Positions 25,659 to 34,396 of a stretch of DNA of 64,000 nucleotides are shown here, piece after piece. Origin of the DNA: Mycobacterium pseudokansasii. GTDB taxonomy: Bacteria > Actinomycetota > Actinomycetes > Mycobacteriales > Mycobacteriaceae. Location: assembly GCF_900566075.1 (NCBI RefSeq), contig NZ_UPHU01000001.1:3410001-3474000 (forward strand), read 5' to 3'. The position numbers and the translations under genes were made by a program. Under the pieces are notes generated by a model. That model ran no database searches and was not told the origin of the DNA. It was given only the letters and a program-made list of their open reading frames with translations. The first letter of the stretch is position 1, and the number at the start of each line of letters is the position of its first letter.

Positions 25659-26501
25659 CTAGCCGCCGAGCCCGGTCGCGGCGATACCGCGGATAAACGA
25701 GCGCTGCGCCACCGCGTAGACGAGCACCAACGGCAGCAGGATCAGCATCGACGTCGCCATGAAAACCGGCCAGCGCGCCACGTATTCGCCGCGTAGCCGC
25801 ACCAGGCCCAGCGTCAGCGTGGCCAGGCTGTTGCGCTGGATCATCAGCAGCGGCCAGAGAAAATCGTTCCACACGTTGACCCAGGTGAGCACCGCCAGCA
25901 CCATCACCGCCGGCCTGGCATGCGGCAACAGGATCCGCCAGTAGATCTGCCAGGGAGAGCAGCCGTCCAGAATCGCCGCCTCTTCGAGATCGGCCGGGAG
26001 AGTGCGGAAGAACTGCCGCATCAGGTAGGTGCCGAAGGCGCTACCGAACAAGCCCGGCACGATCATCGCCCACGGGGTGTCCACCCACCCCACGGTCCGC
26101 ATGAGAATGAACTGCGGGATCACGGTGACCGTCAGCGGCACCATGAGAGTGCCCAGGTACATCACGAACAAGGTGTCGCGGCCGCGAAAATGCAGTCGCG
26201 CGAAGGCGTATCCGGCGAGCGAGCAGAAGAACACCTGACCGGCGGTGACGCAGCCGGCATACAGCACCGTGTTGAAGAACATTCGCCAGAACGGCATCAG
26301 CGCGAATACTTCGCCGTAGTTGGACCACTGCGGATGGTCGGGGACCAACTTCGGTTGGCTCACCTCGCCTTCCCTCTTCAACGACCCCGACAGGGCCCAC
26401 ATGATCGGGAACAGGGCACACCAGGCGATCGCGATCAGCGCGGTGTACAGGGCCAGGGAGCGAACAACGTTGCGCATGACCACTCGATCAGCCGAGCCCA
26501 C
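25659..26501 (-). CDS. sugar ABC transporter permease (Rv2039c-like)
   Basis: 280 residues with six membrane segments, MalG type. The EAA loop that docks the ATPase is visible as EEAAILDGCSPWQIYWRILLP. Starts at a GTG that overlaps the end of the partner permease gene by 14 bases; length equals Rv2039c. Confidence 0.9.
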   Translation of the reverse strand: MGSADRVVMRNVVRSLALYTALIAIAWCALFPIMWALSGSLKREGEVSQPKLVPDHPQWSNYGEVFALMPFWRMFFNTVLYAGCVTAGQVFFCSLAGYAFARLHFRGRDTLFVMYLGTLMVPLTVTVIPQFILMRTVGWVDTPWAMIVPGLFGSAFGTYLMRQFFRTLPADLEEAAILDGCSPWQIYWRILLPHARPAVMVLAVLTWVNVWNDFLWPLLMIQRNSLATLTLGLVRLRGEYVARWPVFMATSMLILLPLVLVYAVAQRSFIRGIAATGLGG

Positions 26502-27438
26502 GGGAAACCTCCCACGCGCGGCGCCGTGTGAGGCGCAGCTGAAGTACGGTCAATACCAGCAAGACGGCGAACATCACCCAGGCCAGCGCCGAGGCGTAAC
26601 CGAATTCCAGGAATCCAAAGGCGTTTTGGAAGAGCATGATGCCCAAGACGTAGGTTCCGGTTTCCGGTCCTCCGTTCGCGCCGGTGAGAACGTAGACCAG
26701 ATCGAAAGCCTGGAATGCGTGGATGATCGAGATGACCACGACGAACGACATCGCGCCGCGGATCAACGGCACCGTGATCGATACGAACTGCCGTATCTCG
26801 CCGGCACCGTCGATTTTGGCTGCTTCGTAGACGGTTTCGGGAACCCCCTGCATCGCGGCCAGCAGCACGACGGTGGCAAACGGCACGCTTCGCCACACAC
26901 TGACCAGGCACAACGAGGCCATGGCCCACCTGGGTTCGATCAGCCATGGGATCGGGCCGATGCCGACCCAGCCCAACATGATGTTGAGTAATCCGTTGTT
27001 GGTATCGAAGACGAATTGCCAGATCACCGCCATCACGACCGACGAAATAGCCAGCGGTAAGAACGTGATCGTCCGAAAGATACCGATGCCCTTGACTTTC
27101 CGGTTCAGCACGCCGGCGATGGCGAGGCTGATGAGAACGGTTGGGGCCACCGTCCCGACAGTGAAGATCGCCGTGTTGCGCACCGCGATGAGAAACAGCG
27201 GGTCAACGGTGACCAGGTCGCGGAAATTCCGCAGGCCCACAAACTTTGGCGGAGTGAACAGGTCCCAGCTCTGAAAGCTCATGTACAGCGAGAACCCGAG
27301 CGGGAACAGCATGAACACCACGACGGCAGCCAGGTTCGGTGCAACGAACAGGCGGCCGGCCCACGGCCGTCGGCGCCAGAGGCTCGGCCTCTTGTGGCGC
27401 TTCGCGGTGCCCGGCTCGGGTGTGTCGATCGATGTCAC
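26488..27438 (-). CDS. sugar ABC transporter permease (Rv2040c-like)
   Basis: About 316 residues, MalF type with six membrane segments and the coupling loop VYEAAKIDGAGEIRQFVSIT. The GTG overlaps the TGA of the binding-protein gene (GTGA), indicating coupled translation. A basic N-terminal tail (KRHKRPSLWRRR) is cytoplasmic. Confidence 0.9.
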   Translation of the reverse strand: MTSIDTPEPGTAKRHKRPSLWRRRPWAGRLFVAPNLAAVVVFMLFPLGFSLYMSFQSWDLFTPPKFVGLRNFRDLVTVDPLFLIAVRNTAIFTVGTVAPTVLISLAIAGVLNRKVKGIGIFRTITFLPLAISSVVMAVIWQFVFDTNNGLLNIMLGWVGIGPIPWLIEPRWAMASLCLVSVWRSVPFATVVLLAAMQGVPETVYEAAKIDGAGEIRQFVSITVPLIRGAMSFVVVISIIHAFQAFDLVYVLTGANGGPETGTYVLGIMLFQNAFGFLEFGYASALAWVMFAVLLVLTVLQLRLTRRRAWEVSRGLG

Positions 27439-28751
27439 GGACTGCGCAGCACCTCGTCGACGGCTCGCGACAGCCCGGTCAGCGATGTCGCCGGGCGGGA
27501 TCCGCGCAATACCGGTCCGAAGGTCCGTTCCATCAGGGCGTAGACCTTCGGCCACGCCGGGGTGATAGGCAGGCCCTGGGAATGGCTCGGTCCTCCGGTG
27601 AGTACGGCGAGATTGTCAACCCTACTGTGTGCTTTGGCGAATCCGGCCGAGTTGATCGCAGACCACACGACCGGCACGAAAAGGTTGGTTTCGCCGATCA
27701 ACGCCTGACCCACGGGTCCGGTTGCGAACTTGACGAACTCCCACGCCTGCTCTCGGCGCTGACAACTGGCCGCGACGGCCAATCCGGTGGCTCCGATGTT
27801 GGAGCAGGGCGCATGCCCCCGTGGGCCCAGGGGCAGCGCGGTCACATTGAAATCCAAGCCGTCGGCGCGGTCGAAAGTCTGGTAGCGCCAGTGGCCGCCC
27901 AGCGCCATCGCCGCCTTGCCCCGGGAGAACAACTCCGGCGTGGCCGTCGACTGCAGCTCGGATGCGGTGGGCGCCACCTGGTGCTTGTTGGTCAGGTCGG
28001 CGTAGAACTGGACGGCTTCGATGAAGGCGGCATTGTCCAAGTTGAGATGCGACGGGTTCATTCTCGGCGAGGACCACGGCACGCCGTTGTTCACGGCGAA
28101 CAGTCCCGCGGAGATCGTCGGGACAAAGGTGTCGACAAACCCCCACTGCTTGACCCGTCCCGCGGCATCGTGCTTGGTGAGTGCGCGAGCCGCGTCGAGG
28201 AATTCGGCAAAACTCCACGGCTGCTCCCAACTCGTGGGCGGTGGCCGAATGCCGGCCTCGGCGAAAAGCCGCGTGTTGTAGTACAGGTAATTTCCCGACC
28301 ATTGCTCCGGAAAGGCGAATTGGCCGCCGTTATAGGTGAACGTCTCATACAGTGGCCCGATGCCGTCTGAAGACAGCTCGGCGGCAAAACCGGGATCCCG
28401 GGCCAACATGGTGTTCAGGTCCAGGAGCACACCCCGGTCGGCCAGCCCGGCGTAGCTCAACTCCCACGCCATCAGCACGTCGGGACACTTCCCGCCCGCG
28501 CAAAACGTCGATATCTGCTGCAGGGGTCCCGGCCCGGACAGCAACGCCCGCACCCTGATGTCGGGGTGGCGGCGGCAGAACTCCTCGATGATGCGCATCC
28601 GGGCGTCGGCTTCATCGGGGTTGGCGGCGAAGAAGAAGGTCAGGGCGTCGTCGTCGGAGGCGCAGCCGGCCGCCCACGATGCCAGCGGTGCCGCGGCGAG
28701 TGCTCCCGCTGTCCGCAACAGGCGCCGCCGTGCGAACGGCTTGTCGAACAT
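27435..28751 (-). CDS. sugar-binding lipoprotein of ABC importer (Rv2041c-like)
   Basis: 438 residues, family 1 extracellular solute-binding protein. The N-terminus combines twin-arginine-type ARRRLLRTAG with lipobox-like SWAAGC, so it is probably a Tat-exported lipoprotein held outside the membrane. Aromatic residues in the mature part (WSGNYLYYNTRLF, LGGHWRY) fit a sugar site. First gene of the Rv2041c-Rv2037c-type operon. M. tuberculosis orthologues are annotated as sugar-binding; the ligand is not established by sequence. Confidence 0.9.
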   Translation of the reverse strand: MFDKPFARRRLLRTAGALAAAPLASWAAGCASDDDALTFFFAANPDEADARMRIIEEFCRRHPDIRVRALLSGPGPLQQISTFCAGGKCPDVLMAWELSYAGLADRGVLLDLNTMLARDPGFAAELSSDGIGPLYETFTYNGGQFAFPEQWSGNYLYYNTRLFAEAGIRPPPTSWEQPWSFAEFLDAARALTKHDAAGRVKQWGFVDTFVPTISAGLFAVNNGVPWSSPRMNPSHLNLDNAAFIEAVQFYADLTNKHQVAPTASELQSTATPELFSRGKAAMALGGHWRYQTFDRADGLDFNVTALPLGPRGHAPCSNIGATGLAVAASCQRREQAWEFVKFATGPVGQALIGETNLFVPVVWSAINSAGFAKAHSRVDNLAVLTGGPSHSQGLPITPAWPKVYALMERTFGPVLRGSRPATSLTGLSRAVDEVLRSP

Positions 28752-28902
28752 GCTGCTCCCGGTTCTGGGCCTGGCCTCCGGTGCCGACTGTATGTCATGG
28801 GCACCGATACTTCTGCGGTCTTCCCGGGATGACGATGCGTGGGTGGATTTCCGGTCCGGCGGGTCAGCACCGGATCACGGCAGCGATCTGCGCCACCAGG
28901 CT

Positions 28903-30162
28903 TCAGGCCGAGGTTCCCGCGGCCAACTCCTGCAATTCGGCGGGCATGTCGTCGTGGTCGTAGCCGTGACCCGCGTCGACGGTGAGGTCGTCCTCGGTGA
29001 GCTGGGTGGCGTTCTTGCCGCCCAGATATTGGGTGAGCCCGGACTTTTCGTAGTGGGTTTTGATCCGGTCGCTCATCAGCCCGATGTATTCGAGGTTGGG
29101 TATGAGCCGCTCGAACATGATGCTGCGGAATTTGACCATGCTGGGCGAGTCCAGCATCTGTTGGTCCCAGACCTTCAGCGGCACCTTGTGGGAGAACCAC
29201 TCTTCGTACACCTCGTGCATCAGGAACCGGTTACGCATCAGCAGCGCCACCTCATAGACCCAGTCTTCGCGCTCGCGGCGTTCCTTCTCCGAGATGTTCT
29301 GGGTGATGTGGTCGCGCAGGGCCAGCACGCCGTAGTGCACATGGCGGGCTTCGTCCTGGATCACCATCTTGAGCAACTGTTTGAGCAGCGGCTCGCGCGT
29401 CTGCTGGTAAATGGTGGTGAAGGCGCCCAGCGCCAGGCCCTCGATCATGATCTGCATGCCGAGGAATTTGAAATCCCAACGGCCGTCGGTCATCAGCTCG
29501 TCGATGAGGACGAACAGGTTGTCGTTGATGGTGTAGATCTTCTCGAGCTTGGTGTCGAGATAGCGCAGGAACACCTCGAGGTGCCGGCCCTCGTCCATGA
29601 CCTGGGTTGCTCCGTAGAGCTTCGCGTCAGTCCAGTGCACACACTCGGTCACCTGAGCCGAAGCGAACAGCGCGCCTTGTTCACCGTGCATGAACTGGCT
29701 GAGCAGCCACGCCGCGATGTCCCAGGTCAGCTTGCGCTCCTCCAGCGCCGTCAGCCGCACGCCGAATCCCTCGATTTCGGTGAACGGCACGAAGCTGCGC
29801 GGCAGGATTTGCGCGTCGGGATTGTCGGGGGTGACGTCGAGTTCCCACGGCAGGTCGGCCTCACCGTCCCATTGCTTGGATACCGCGCGACGGTACAGCT
29901 CGTACATCTCGGTGAAGTCGCTGTGGTAGTTGAGCCGGAAATGCGCACTGTGGTGGGCCGGCATATCCACATGATCGCCACGCTTGCCTTTGCCCAGCAC
30001 CAGTCCCCGCACCGCCGAAGGCGCCATGGATACGGCGACCTTCGGGTTCTGCACCGAAAGCATCAACCCCACACTGTCGAGGGTCTTGTGAATCTTGTTC
30101 TGCGCCTTGATGGGCAGCCCGCGCACCATCGATTCCACCGAAGTCTTCACTGTCGAAGTCAT
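28903..30162 (-). CDS. ferritin-like diiron oxygenase/hydroxylase family protein
   Basis: A 419-residue helical protein with repeated iron-ligand motifs: E in FMHGEQGALFASAQ (about 150), DEGRH (about 180), IEGLALGAF (about 240) and QDEARHVHYG (about 270). This is the two-pair E/ExxH pattern of ferritin-like diiron oxygenases (compare AurF, acyl desaturases). AGGAGG 6 bases upstream sets the ATG at 30162. It follows the ferredoxin-reductase gene by 16 bases, which would supply electrons. The pair sits between the Rv2041c and Rv2042c equivalents, where M. tuberculosis has no such genes. The substrate is unknown; a lipid is plausible. Confidence 0.8.
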   Translation of the reverse strand: MTSTVKTSVESMVRGLPIKAQNKIHKTLDSVGLMLSVQNPKVAVSMAPSAVRGLVLGKGKRGDHVDMPAHHSAHFRLNYHSDFTEMYELYRRAVSKQWDGEADLPWELDVTPDNPDAQILPRSFVPFTEIEGFGVRLTALEERKLTWDIAAWLLSQFMHGEQGALFASAQVTECVHWTDAKLYGATQVMDEGRHLEVFLRYLDTKLEKIYTINDNLFVLIDELMTDGRWDFKFLGMQIMIEGLALGAFTTIYQQTREPLLKQLLKMVIQDEARHVHYGVLALRDHITQNISEKERREREDWVYEVALLMRNRFLMHEVYEEWFSHKVPLKVWDQQMLDSPSMVKFRSIMFERLIPNLEYIGLMSDRIKTHYEKSGLTQYLGGKNATQLTEDDLTVDAGHGYDHDDMPAELQELAAGTSA

Positions 30163-30178
30163 CTCCAACCTCCTGGGG

Positions 30179-31303
30179 TCACGCGTCGAGGACGACGCTT
30201 TCTTGGGCGTACGCCGAGCAGCTGAGGATGTAGCCATCGGATCGTTCCTGGTCGCTCAAACAGTTCGGTTCGTCGACGGCCACCGCGCCGCTGATCACTT
30301 TGAGTTTGCATGCGGCGCAGCCGCCGACGGTGCAGCTGAAGTCGAGCTTCAATCCGGTGCGCAGACCTGCCTCCAGAATCGTCTCGCCTGGCTGCTGGGT
30401 GACCGTGCGGCCGGTAGCGCGAAACTCCACAGCGTGCGGTTGGGTCGGCAGCGTGCGGGTGTGTTGGGGCGCCGCATAGAACCGTTCTCGATGGATGCGA
30501 TCGGCGTCGACGCCGCCGCTCGTCAGCGCAGCGGTGGTTGCGTCCATCAATTCCGTTGGACCGCAAAGAAATACCTGTGTATCCGGGCCCGCCGCCAATA
30601 GCTCGGCAGCACGCGCGCCGGTGAGCCGTCCGGTCTCTCCCGGCCATGCCGACGCCGGTTGTGAGAGCACGTGCACCACCCGCAGCCGCGGATAGCTGGC
30701 GGCCAATGCCGACAGTCGCCGCGCGAAGATGATCTCGCTTTGCCGACGCGACGCGTACACCAGCGAGATCTCGCGTTCGGGCGACTGTCGCAGTGCGGTT
30801 TCGATCATGCCGATCACCGGCGTGATGCCGCTGCCGGCGGCCAGGAACGCCAGCGGCGCGGCGTCAGCGTCGTCATTGTCAGGAAGGACGAAGTCACCCG
30901 ATGGTCCGAGCACTGTGTATTCGTATCCGGCAGCGACCTTGCGGTGCACCAAGCCCGACACAACGCCGCCGTCGATCGCCTTGACGGTGCAGGCCAGCCG
31001 ATCACCCTCGGCGGCGCAGATCGAGTATGCCCGCTTGACGGTCCCGCCGTCGACGTCGAAGCAGTGCGTCAGGTACTGCCCGGCGCGGAACTCGACCGGG
31101 CGCCCGTCGGTGACCTCCAGCACCAGCGTCACCGCATCGTCGGTCTCGCGGATGACCTCGACAACCCGAACGGGGCGTCGCACCGACGTCGTCTGGGATT
31201 GCCCCCACCGCCGCGACGGACCGTCGGGCCGCGGCAGGACAACCGGATTGGACTTCCTCGGACGGAAAAGGGTAACCCGCGGCATGGTGGGAAGGCTCGG
31301 CAT
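30179..31303 (-). CDS. ferredoxin reductase with C-terminal 2Fe-2S domain (PaaE/Rv3230c-like)
   Basis: 374 residues. Flavin domain (FRAGQYLTHCFDVDGGTVKRAYSI shortened here to RAYSI motif for FAD), then NAD(P) domain (LAAGSGITPVIGMI, VFLCGP), then a plant-type ferredoxin domain with C-x4-C-x2-C (CTVGGCAAC) and a distal Cys (LSCSAY). It passes NAD(P)H electrons to a partner oxygenase, here the adjacent diiron protein, as Rv3230c does for DesA3. The ATG at 31303 has AGGGGA upstream. Divergent from a TetR gene across palindromes. Confidence 0.88.
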   Translation of the reverse strand: MPSLPTMPRVTLFRPRKSNPVVLPRPDGPSRRWGQSQTTSVRRPVRVVEVIRETDDAVTLVLEVTDGRPVEFRAGQYLTHCFDVDGGTVKRAYSICAAEGDRLACTVKAIDGGVVSGLVHRKVAAGYEYTVLGPSGDFVLPDNDDADAAPLAFLAAGSGITPVIGMIETALRQSPEREISLVYASRRQSEIIFARRLSALAASYPRLRVVHVLSQPASAWPGETGRLTGARAAELLAAGPDTQVFLCGPTELMDATTAALTSGGVDADRIHRERFYAAPQHTRTLPTQPHAVEFRATGRTVTQQPGETILEAGLRTGLKLDFSCTVGGCAACKLKVISGAVAVDEPNCLSDQERSDGYILSCSAYAQESVVLDA

Positions 31304-31324
31304 CGGGTCCCCTGCCACAAAGTA

Positions 31325-31360
31325 GGAACTGAACGGTTCCGACAATATTGACAGGTGTCA
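31325..31360. promoter_or_regulatory. two palindromes in the reductase/TetR divergent promoter
   Basis: GGAAC-N6-GTTCC at 31325-31340 and TGACA-GG-TGTCA at 31349-31360 lie just before the reductase start and upstream of the divergent TetR gene. Either could be the TetR operator; -35/-10 elements cannot be assigned with confidence. Confidence 0.4.
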
Positions 31361-31426
31361 TGTATGGGCCGTAGGGCCGAAAGTCACTAATCCAAAAGGA
31401 TCCGCCCGAGAAGCATAGGCGGCACG

Positions 31427-32077
31427 ATGCTGTGCCAAGATGACTTCGTGATCCGCGTCGTGAGGCCATTTCGCGGCGTCAGCGCAGAGGAACGACGCGA
31501 CCTGCGCCGAAATCAGTTGCTCGAGGGGTGCCTGGAAGTCGCCGGCACCGTTGGGATGGCGGCAACGACCATCGAGGCGGTCAGTCGGCAGGCCGGCCTT
31601 TCGAAGCGGTACTTCTATGAGAGCTTTCGGACCCGCGACGAGCTTTTCGTGACCCTGGCGCAGGGTCTGCTCGCCGAAATCAGCAGCGGCGTCCTCGATT
31701 CGATGACAGATTCCGCCACTGAGCTGATAGATCGTGCGCGGATCGGCATCCGGCGGGTGATCACCGTGCTGACCGATGATCCCCGCAAGGCGCGGTTGTT
31801 CACCGAGCTGATCGGCAGCGAGCTGCTCAAAGACACCGTCGGGGGGGCCGAGCACGAACTCGCCGAGCTACTCACCCAGCTGCTGCTCGCCGGCACCGGC
31901 AGCGACCAGAGCCAGTACCATCGCCTGCGCCTCGCCACCTTGGTGATCGTGGCCGGCACCGCCAAGGCCGTCACCAGCTGGCTCGACGGAAGGCTCACCG
32001 TGTCCCGAGACGACCTCATCGAGGAGGTCGCCCAGATGTCGGTCGCCGCGGCGCACACCGTGCGCAGCGATCTGTGA
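31427..32077 (+). CDS. TetR-family regulator, divergent from diiron oxygenase operon
   Basis: 216 residues. The helix-turn-helix is in the first 70 (RRNQLLEGCLEVAGTVGM, then QAGLSKRYFYESFRTRDELF). The remainder is a helical ligand domain. A GTG at 31448 would remove seven residues. Divergent orientation and nearby palindromes suggest that it represses the reductase/diiron pair in response to a small molecule, perhaps the pathway substrate. Confidence 0.85.
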   Translation: MLCQDDFVIRVVRPFRGVSAEERRDLRRNQLLEGCLEVAGTVGMAATTIEAVSRQAGLSKRYFYESFRTRDELFVTLAQGLLAEISSGVLDSMTDSATELIDRARIGIRRVITVLTDDPRKARLFTELIGSELLKDTVGGAEHELAELLTQLLLAGTGSDQSQYHRLRLATLVIVAGTAKAVTSWLDGRLTVSRDDLIEEVAQMSVAAAHTVRSDL

Positions 32078-32097
32078 CCGCTACCGTGCCCACCGAA

Positions 32098-32895
32098 TCA
32101 GGCGGGGAAATACCGGATCCGGTTGATCAGGTTGCCGCGCCACGGCAATTCGGCGAACATGATCCCGCGCCCATGATCGGATGCCAGCGACACCGTCACC
32201 GTTGATCCGGCACCGTTGATCTTCGTCCAGTTGACCCGACGGAGCTGTTGGCGTAGTTCGGTCAGGTCCAGTACATCGTCATCGCCCAAAGTCATTGCCG
32301 CAGTGGGCGACAGCGCACGTTCAGCGTCATAGGTGTCGCCGCGCCCCACCGCGTCGAGAAATGTCGTCACCAGCGTCTTGCGACGCGCGCCCGCCCGGCG
32401 AAATCCGGTCAGGAAGCCGGCGGTGCCTCGCAGGCCCTGATTACCCAACAGCCCCTGCGACAGCTTCAGCGCCGGCGATATCGCCGACGATCCGCTCCGC
32501 AGGAACTGCAGCATCATCGCCGGCAAGTCCCAGTACGCCCGGAGAACGGCAATCTTCCAGTCACCGTTGACCTTTCGCAGATCGTAGCGCAAAAAGGCGG
32601 GAACGAACATCGTCACCGCTGGTGCCATTGCCACCTCGAGTTCGACGTCGCGCAGGACGACCGAGCCGGAGACGATGTCGAGGTCGCGGTGGAACTTGAT
32701 ATCTCGCGGACCGATGAAAGTGTCAAAGAACCGGCCGATCTGCTCGTGGCCCACGTGCGGCTGCGAGCCCACCGGGTCTTGGACCCGGCCGTCGCTGGTG
32801 AACAGGCCTACCCAGCCGGCGCGGTCGTGAGCTGCGGCGGCCCGCGGCGACCGCTCGACTGCGGCCAGCAGATCGCCGCGATCCGGCAGCGCCAT
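32098..32895 (-). CDS. conserved hypothetical protein (Rv2042c-like), NTF2/SnoaL-like domain
   Basis: 265 residues, same length as M. tuberculosis Rv2042c, and likewise directly downstream of pncA. The N-terminal 130 residues resemble a SnoaL/NTF2-like fold (GWVGLFTSDGRVQDPVGSQP, then HRDLDIVSGSVVLRDVELEV). A second similar half may follow from about 170 (TTFLDAVGRGDTYDAERALS). The ATG overlaps the pncA stop by one base (TGATG), so translation is coupled. Enzymatic role unknown. Confidence 0.85.
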   Translation of the reverse strand: MALPDRGDLLAAVERSPRAAAAHDRAGWVGLFTSDGRVQDPVGSQPHVGHEQIGRFFDTFIGPRDIKFHRDLDIVSGSVVLRDVELEVAMAPAVTMFVPAFLRYDLRKVNGDWKIAVLRAYWDLPAMMLQFLRSGSSAISPALKLSQGLLGNQGLRGTAGFLTGFRRAGARRKTLVTTFLDAVGRGDTYDAERALSPTAAMTLGDDDVLDLTELRQQLRRVNWTKINGAGSTVTVSLASDHGRGIMFAELPWRGNLINRIRYFPA

Positions 32896-33455
32896 CAGCG
32901 GCTCCGGACCAGCGCGATGCCGGTGGTGCGCAGCTGTGTCAACGCCTCGTTGGTGGTTTCGGCCGACGCTCCTGCGGTCAGGTCGACCAACACCCGGGTC
33001 GAGAAGCCGGCGCGGTCCAAGTCCTCGGCGGTGCGCCGTACGCAATGATCGGTGGCGACGCCGACCACGTCGACCTCGTCGATCCCCCGTTGCCGCAGCC
33101 AGTCCGGCAGCATGGTGCCGTGCTCGTCGACGCCCTCGGCCCCGCTGTAGGCGGCGCCGTAGGCACCCTTGCGGAAAACTGCCTCGAGGTGGCCGGTGTC
33201 GAGTTCGGGATGGAAGTCGGCGCCGCGGCTTCCGGCGCGGCAATGCGCAGGCCACGACGAGGAATAATCCGGCTGGTCGGAGAAGTGGTCGCCGGGATCG
33301 ATGTGGAAATCCTCGGTGGCCACCACGTGGCGGTAACCGGGCCGGCCGGCCAGGTAGTCGTTGATCACCCGGGCCAGTCGATCGGCGCCCGCCACCGGCA
33401 CCGAGCCGCCTTCGCAGAAATCGTTCTGCAGGTCGACGATGATCAGCGCTCGCAC
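32895..33455 (-). CDS. pncA: pyrazinamidase/nicotinamidase
   Basis: 186 residues, as in M. tuberculosis PncA. Catalytic Asp8 (VDLQNDF), Lys96 (RKGAYG) and Cys138 (ATDHCVRRTAED) are present. So are metal ligands Asp49, His51, His57 and His71 (EDFHIDPGDHF and ADFHPE). The enzyme hydrolyses nicotinamide to nicotinate and activates the prodrug pyrazinamide. I align the GTG at 33455 with the M. tuberculosis start; a GTG at 33464 lies three codons upstream. His57 is retained, unlike M. bovis. Coupled with the Rv2042c-like gene. Confidence 0.95.
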   Translation of the reverse strand: MRALIIVDLQNDFCEGGSVPVAGADRLARVINDYLAGRPGYRHVVATEDFHIDPGDHFSDQPDYSSSWPAHCRAGSRGADFHPELDTGHLEAVFRKGAYGAAYSGAEGVDEHGTMLPDWLRQRGIDEVDVVGVATDHCVRRTAEDLDRAGFSTRVLVDLTAGASAETTNEALTQLRTTGIALVRSR

Positions 33456-33547
33456 GATGTCCACCCTAATCCCAACGGTTGCGGGCCGCCGCGGGCTCCG
33501 GCGACCGGGCCGGTTTGCCGGCGCGCAGACCGGGGAATACCCCGCCC

Positions 33548-34396
33548 ATGTTGATTCGCAGAATCGCCCGACCCATGTTGTCAGCGGCGTTCATCGGCCA
33601 AGGCGTGGAGTCGCTGCTCAACCCCAAGCCCGCGGCCGAAGCCGCCCAGCCCACCGTGAGCGGATTGCGAACACTGCCAGATCCAGTCGGCAGCAGCATT
33701 CCGTCGAACGCCGAGACGTTCGCTCAGATCAACGCGGCCGTCCAGATCGGGGGTGGGGTGCTGCTGGCCACCGGCCGACTGCCCCGCCTCGCCTCGGCGG
33801 CGCTGGCGCTGACCGTGATACCGGGAAACCTTGGCGCCCATCTGTTTTGGAGTGAACCCGATCCGGCGCTCAAGGCGCAGAAGCGGCGCGAATTCCTGAC
33901 CGACCTGAGCCTGCTGGGCGGGCTGATCATCGCCTCGGCGGACACCGCGGGCAAGCCGTCGTTGGCGTGGCGCGGCCGGCGCGCGGCGAGCCGGATCTCG
34001 GAGGCGGTGTCCTCGACGCTGCCGGGATCCGACGACACGCTGTTGGGCTCCGAGCTCGGTGACAAGATCGTGCACGGCCTCAAGGCCGGAGCCGAGCGTG
34101 GCAAGGAGCTGGCCGAGACAGCCGCCGAACGCGGGGCACCCTACGCCGAGGCCGCGCTGGAGCGCGGTCGCCACCTGGCCGGCACCGCGGCCGAAAAGGG
34201 CGGGCCACTGGCCGAGGCGGCGCGCGCCCGGGGTGAAAAGCTGGCCAGCAAAGCCCGGTTGCGCGGCCTGGAACTCGCCGAGACCGTGCGTCATCAAGGT
34301 TTGCACCTCGCCGACGCGGCGACGGCCCGCGGCGGCCACGTGGCCGACACCGCACGCGAGCAGGTCAAGGGCCGGGGCCGGCGCGTTCGGCGCTAG
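33548..34396 (+). CDS. DoxX-family membrane protein with eight 11-residue repeats
   Basis: 282 residues. The first 150 form a DoxX-like four-helix membrane domain (LIRRIARPMLSAAFIGQGVE, INAAVQIGGGVLLATGRLP, RREFLTDLSLLGGLIIASA). From about residue 185 the tail consists of eight consecutive 11-residue units of pattern G-x2-[LYV]-A-x2-A-x2-[RKQ], giving an amphipathic apolipoprotein/LEA-like helix, then a basic end (GRGRRVRR). DoxX proteins act in membrane redox or envelope functions; the tail is unusual. An in-frame GTG at 33479 is less likely. Divergent from pncA, convergent with gluconokinase. Confidence 0.8.
   Translation: MLIRRIARPMLSAAFIGQGVESLLNPKPAAEAAQPTVSGLRTLPDPVGSSIPSNAETFAQINAAVQIGGGVLLATGRLPRLASAALALTVIPGNLGAHLFWSEPDPALKAQKRREFLTDLSLLGGLIIASADTAGKPSLAWRGRRAASRISEAVSSTLPGSDDTLLGSELGDKIVHGLKAGAERGKELAETAAERGAPYAEAALERGRHLAGTAAEKGGPLAEAARARGEKLASKARLRGLELAETVRHQGLHLADAATARGGHVADTAREQVKGRGRRVRR
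34100..34363 (+). repeat. eight 33-bp tandem repeats within the DoxX gene
   Basis: Eight degenerate in-frame units of exactly 33 bases encode G-x2-L-A-E-x-A-x2-R type 11-mers, for example GKELAETAAER and GGPLAEAARAR. The units share residues more than bases, so the repeats are old and kept for helix periodicity. Confidence 0.85.

Noticed and set aside
28558..30225. 555-codon plus-strand open frame opposite the diiron gene
   Set aside because: Mirror of a well-supported gene with intact metal motifs; no domain of its own.
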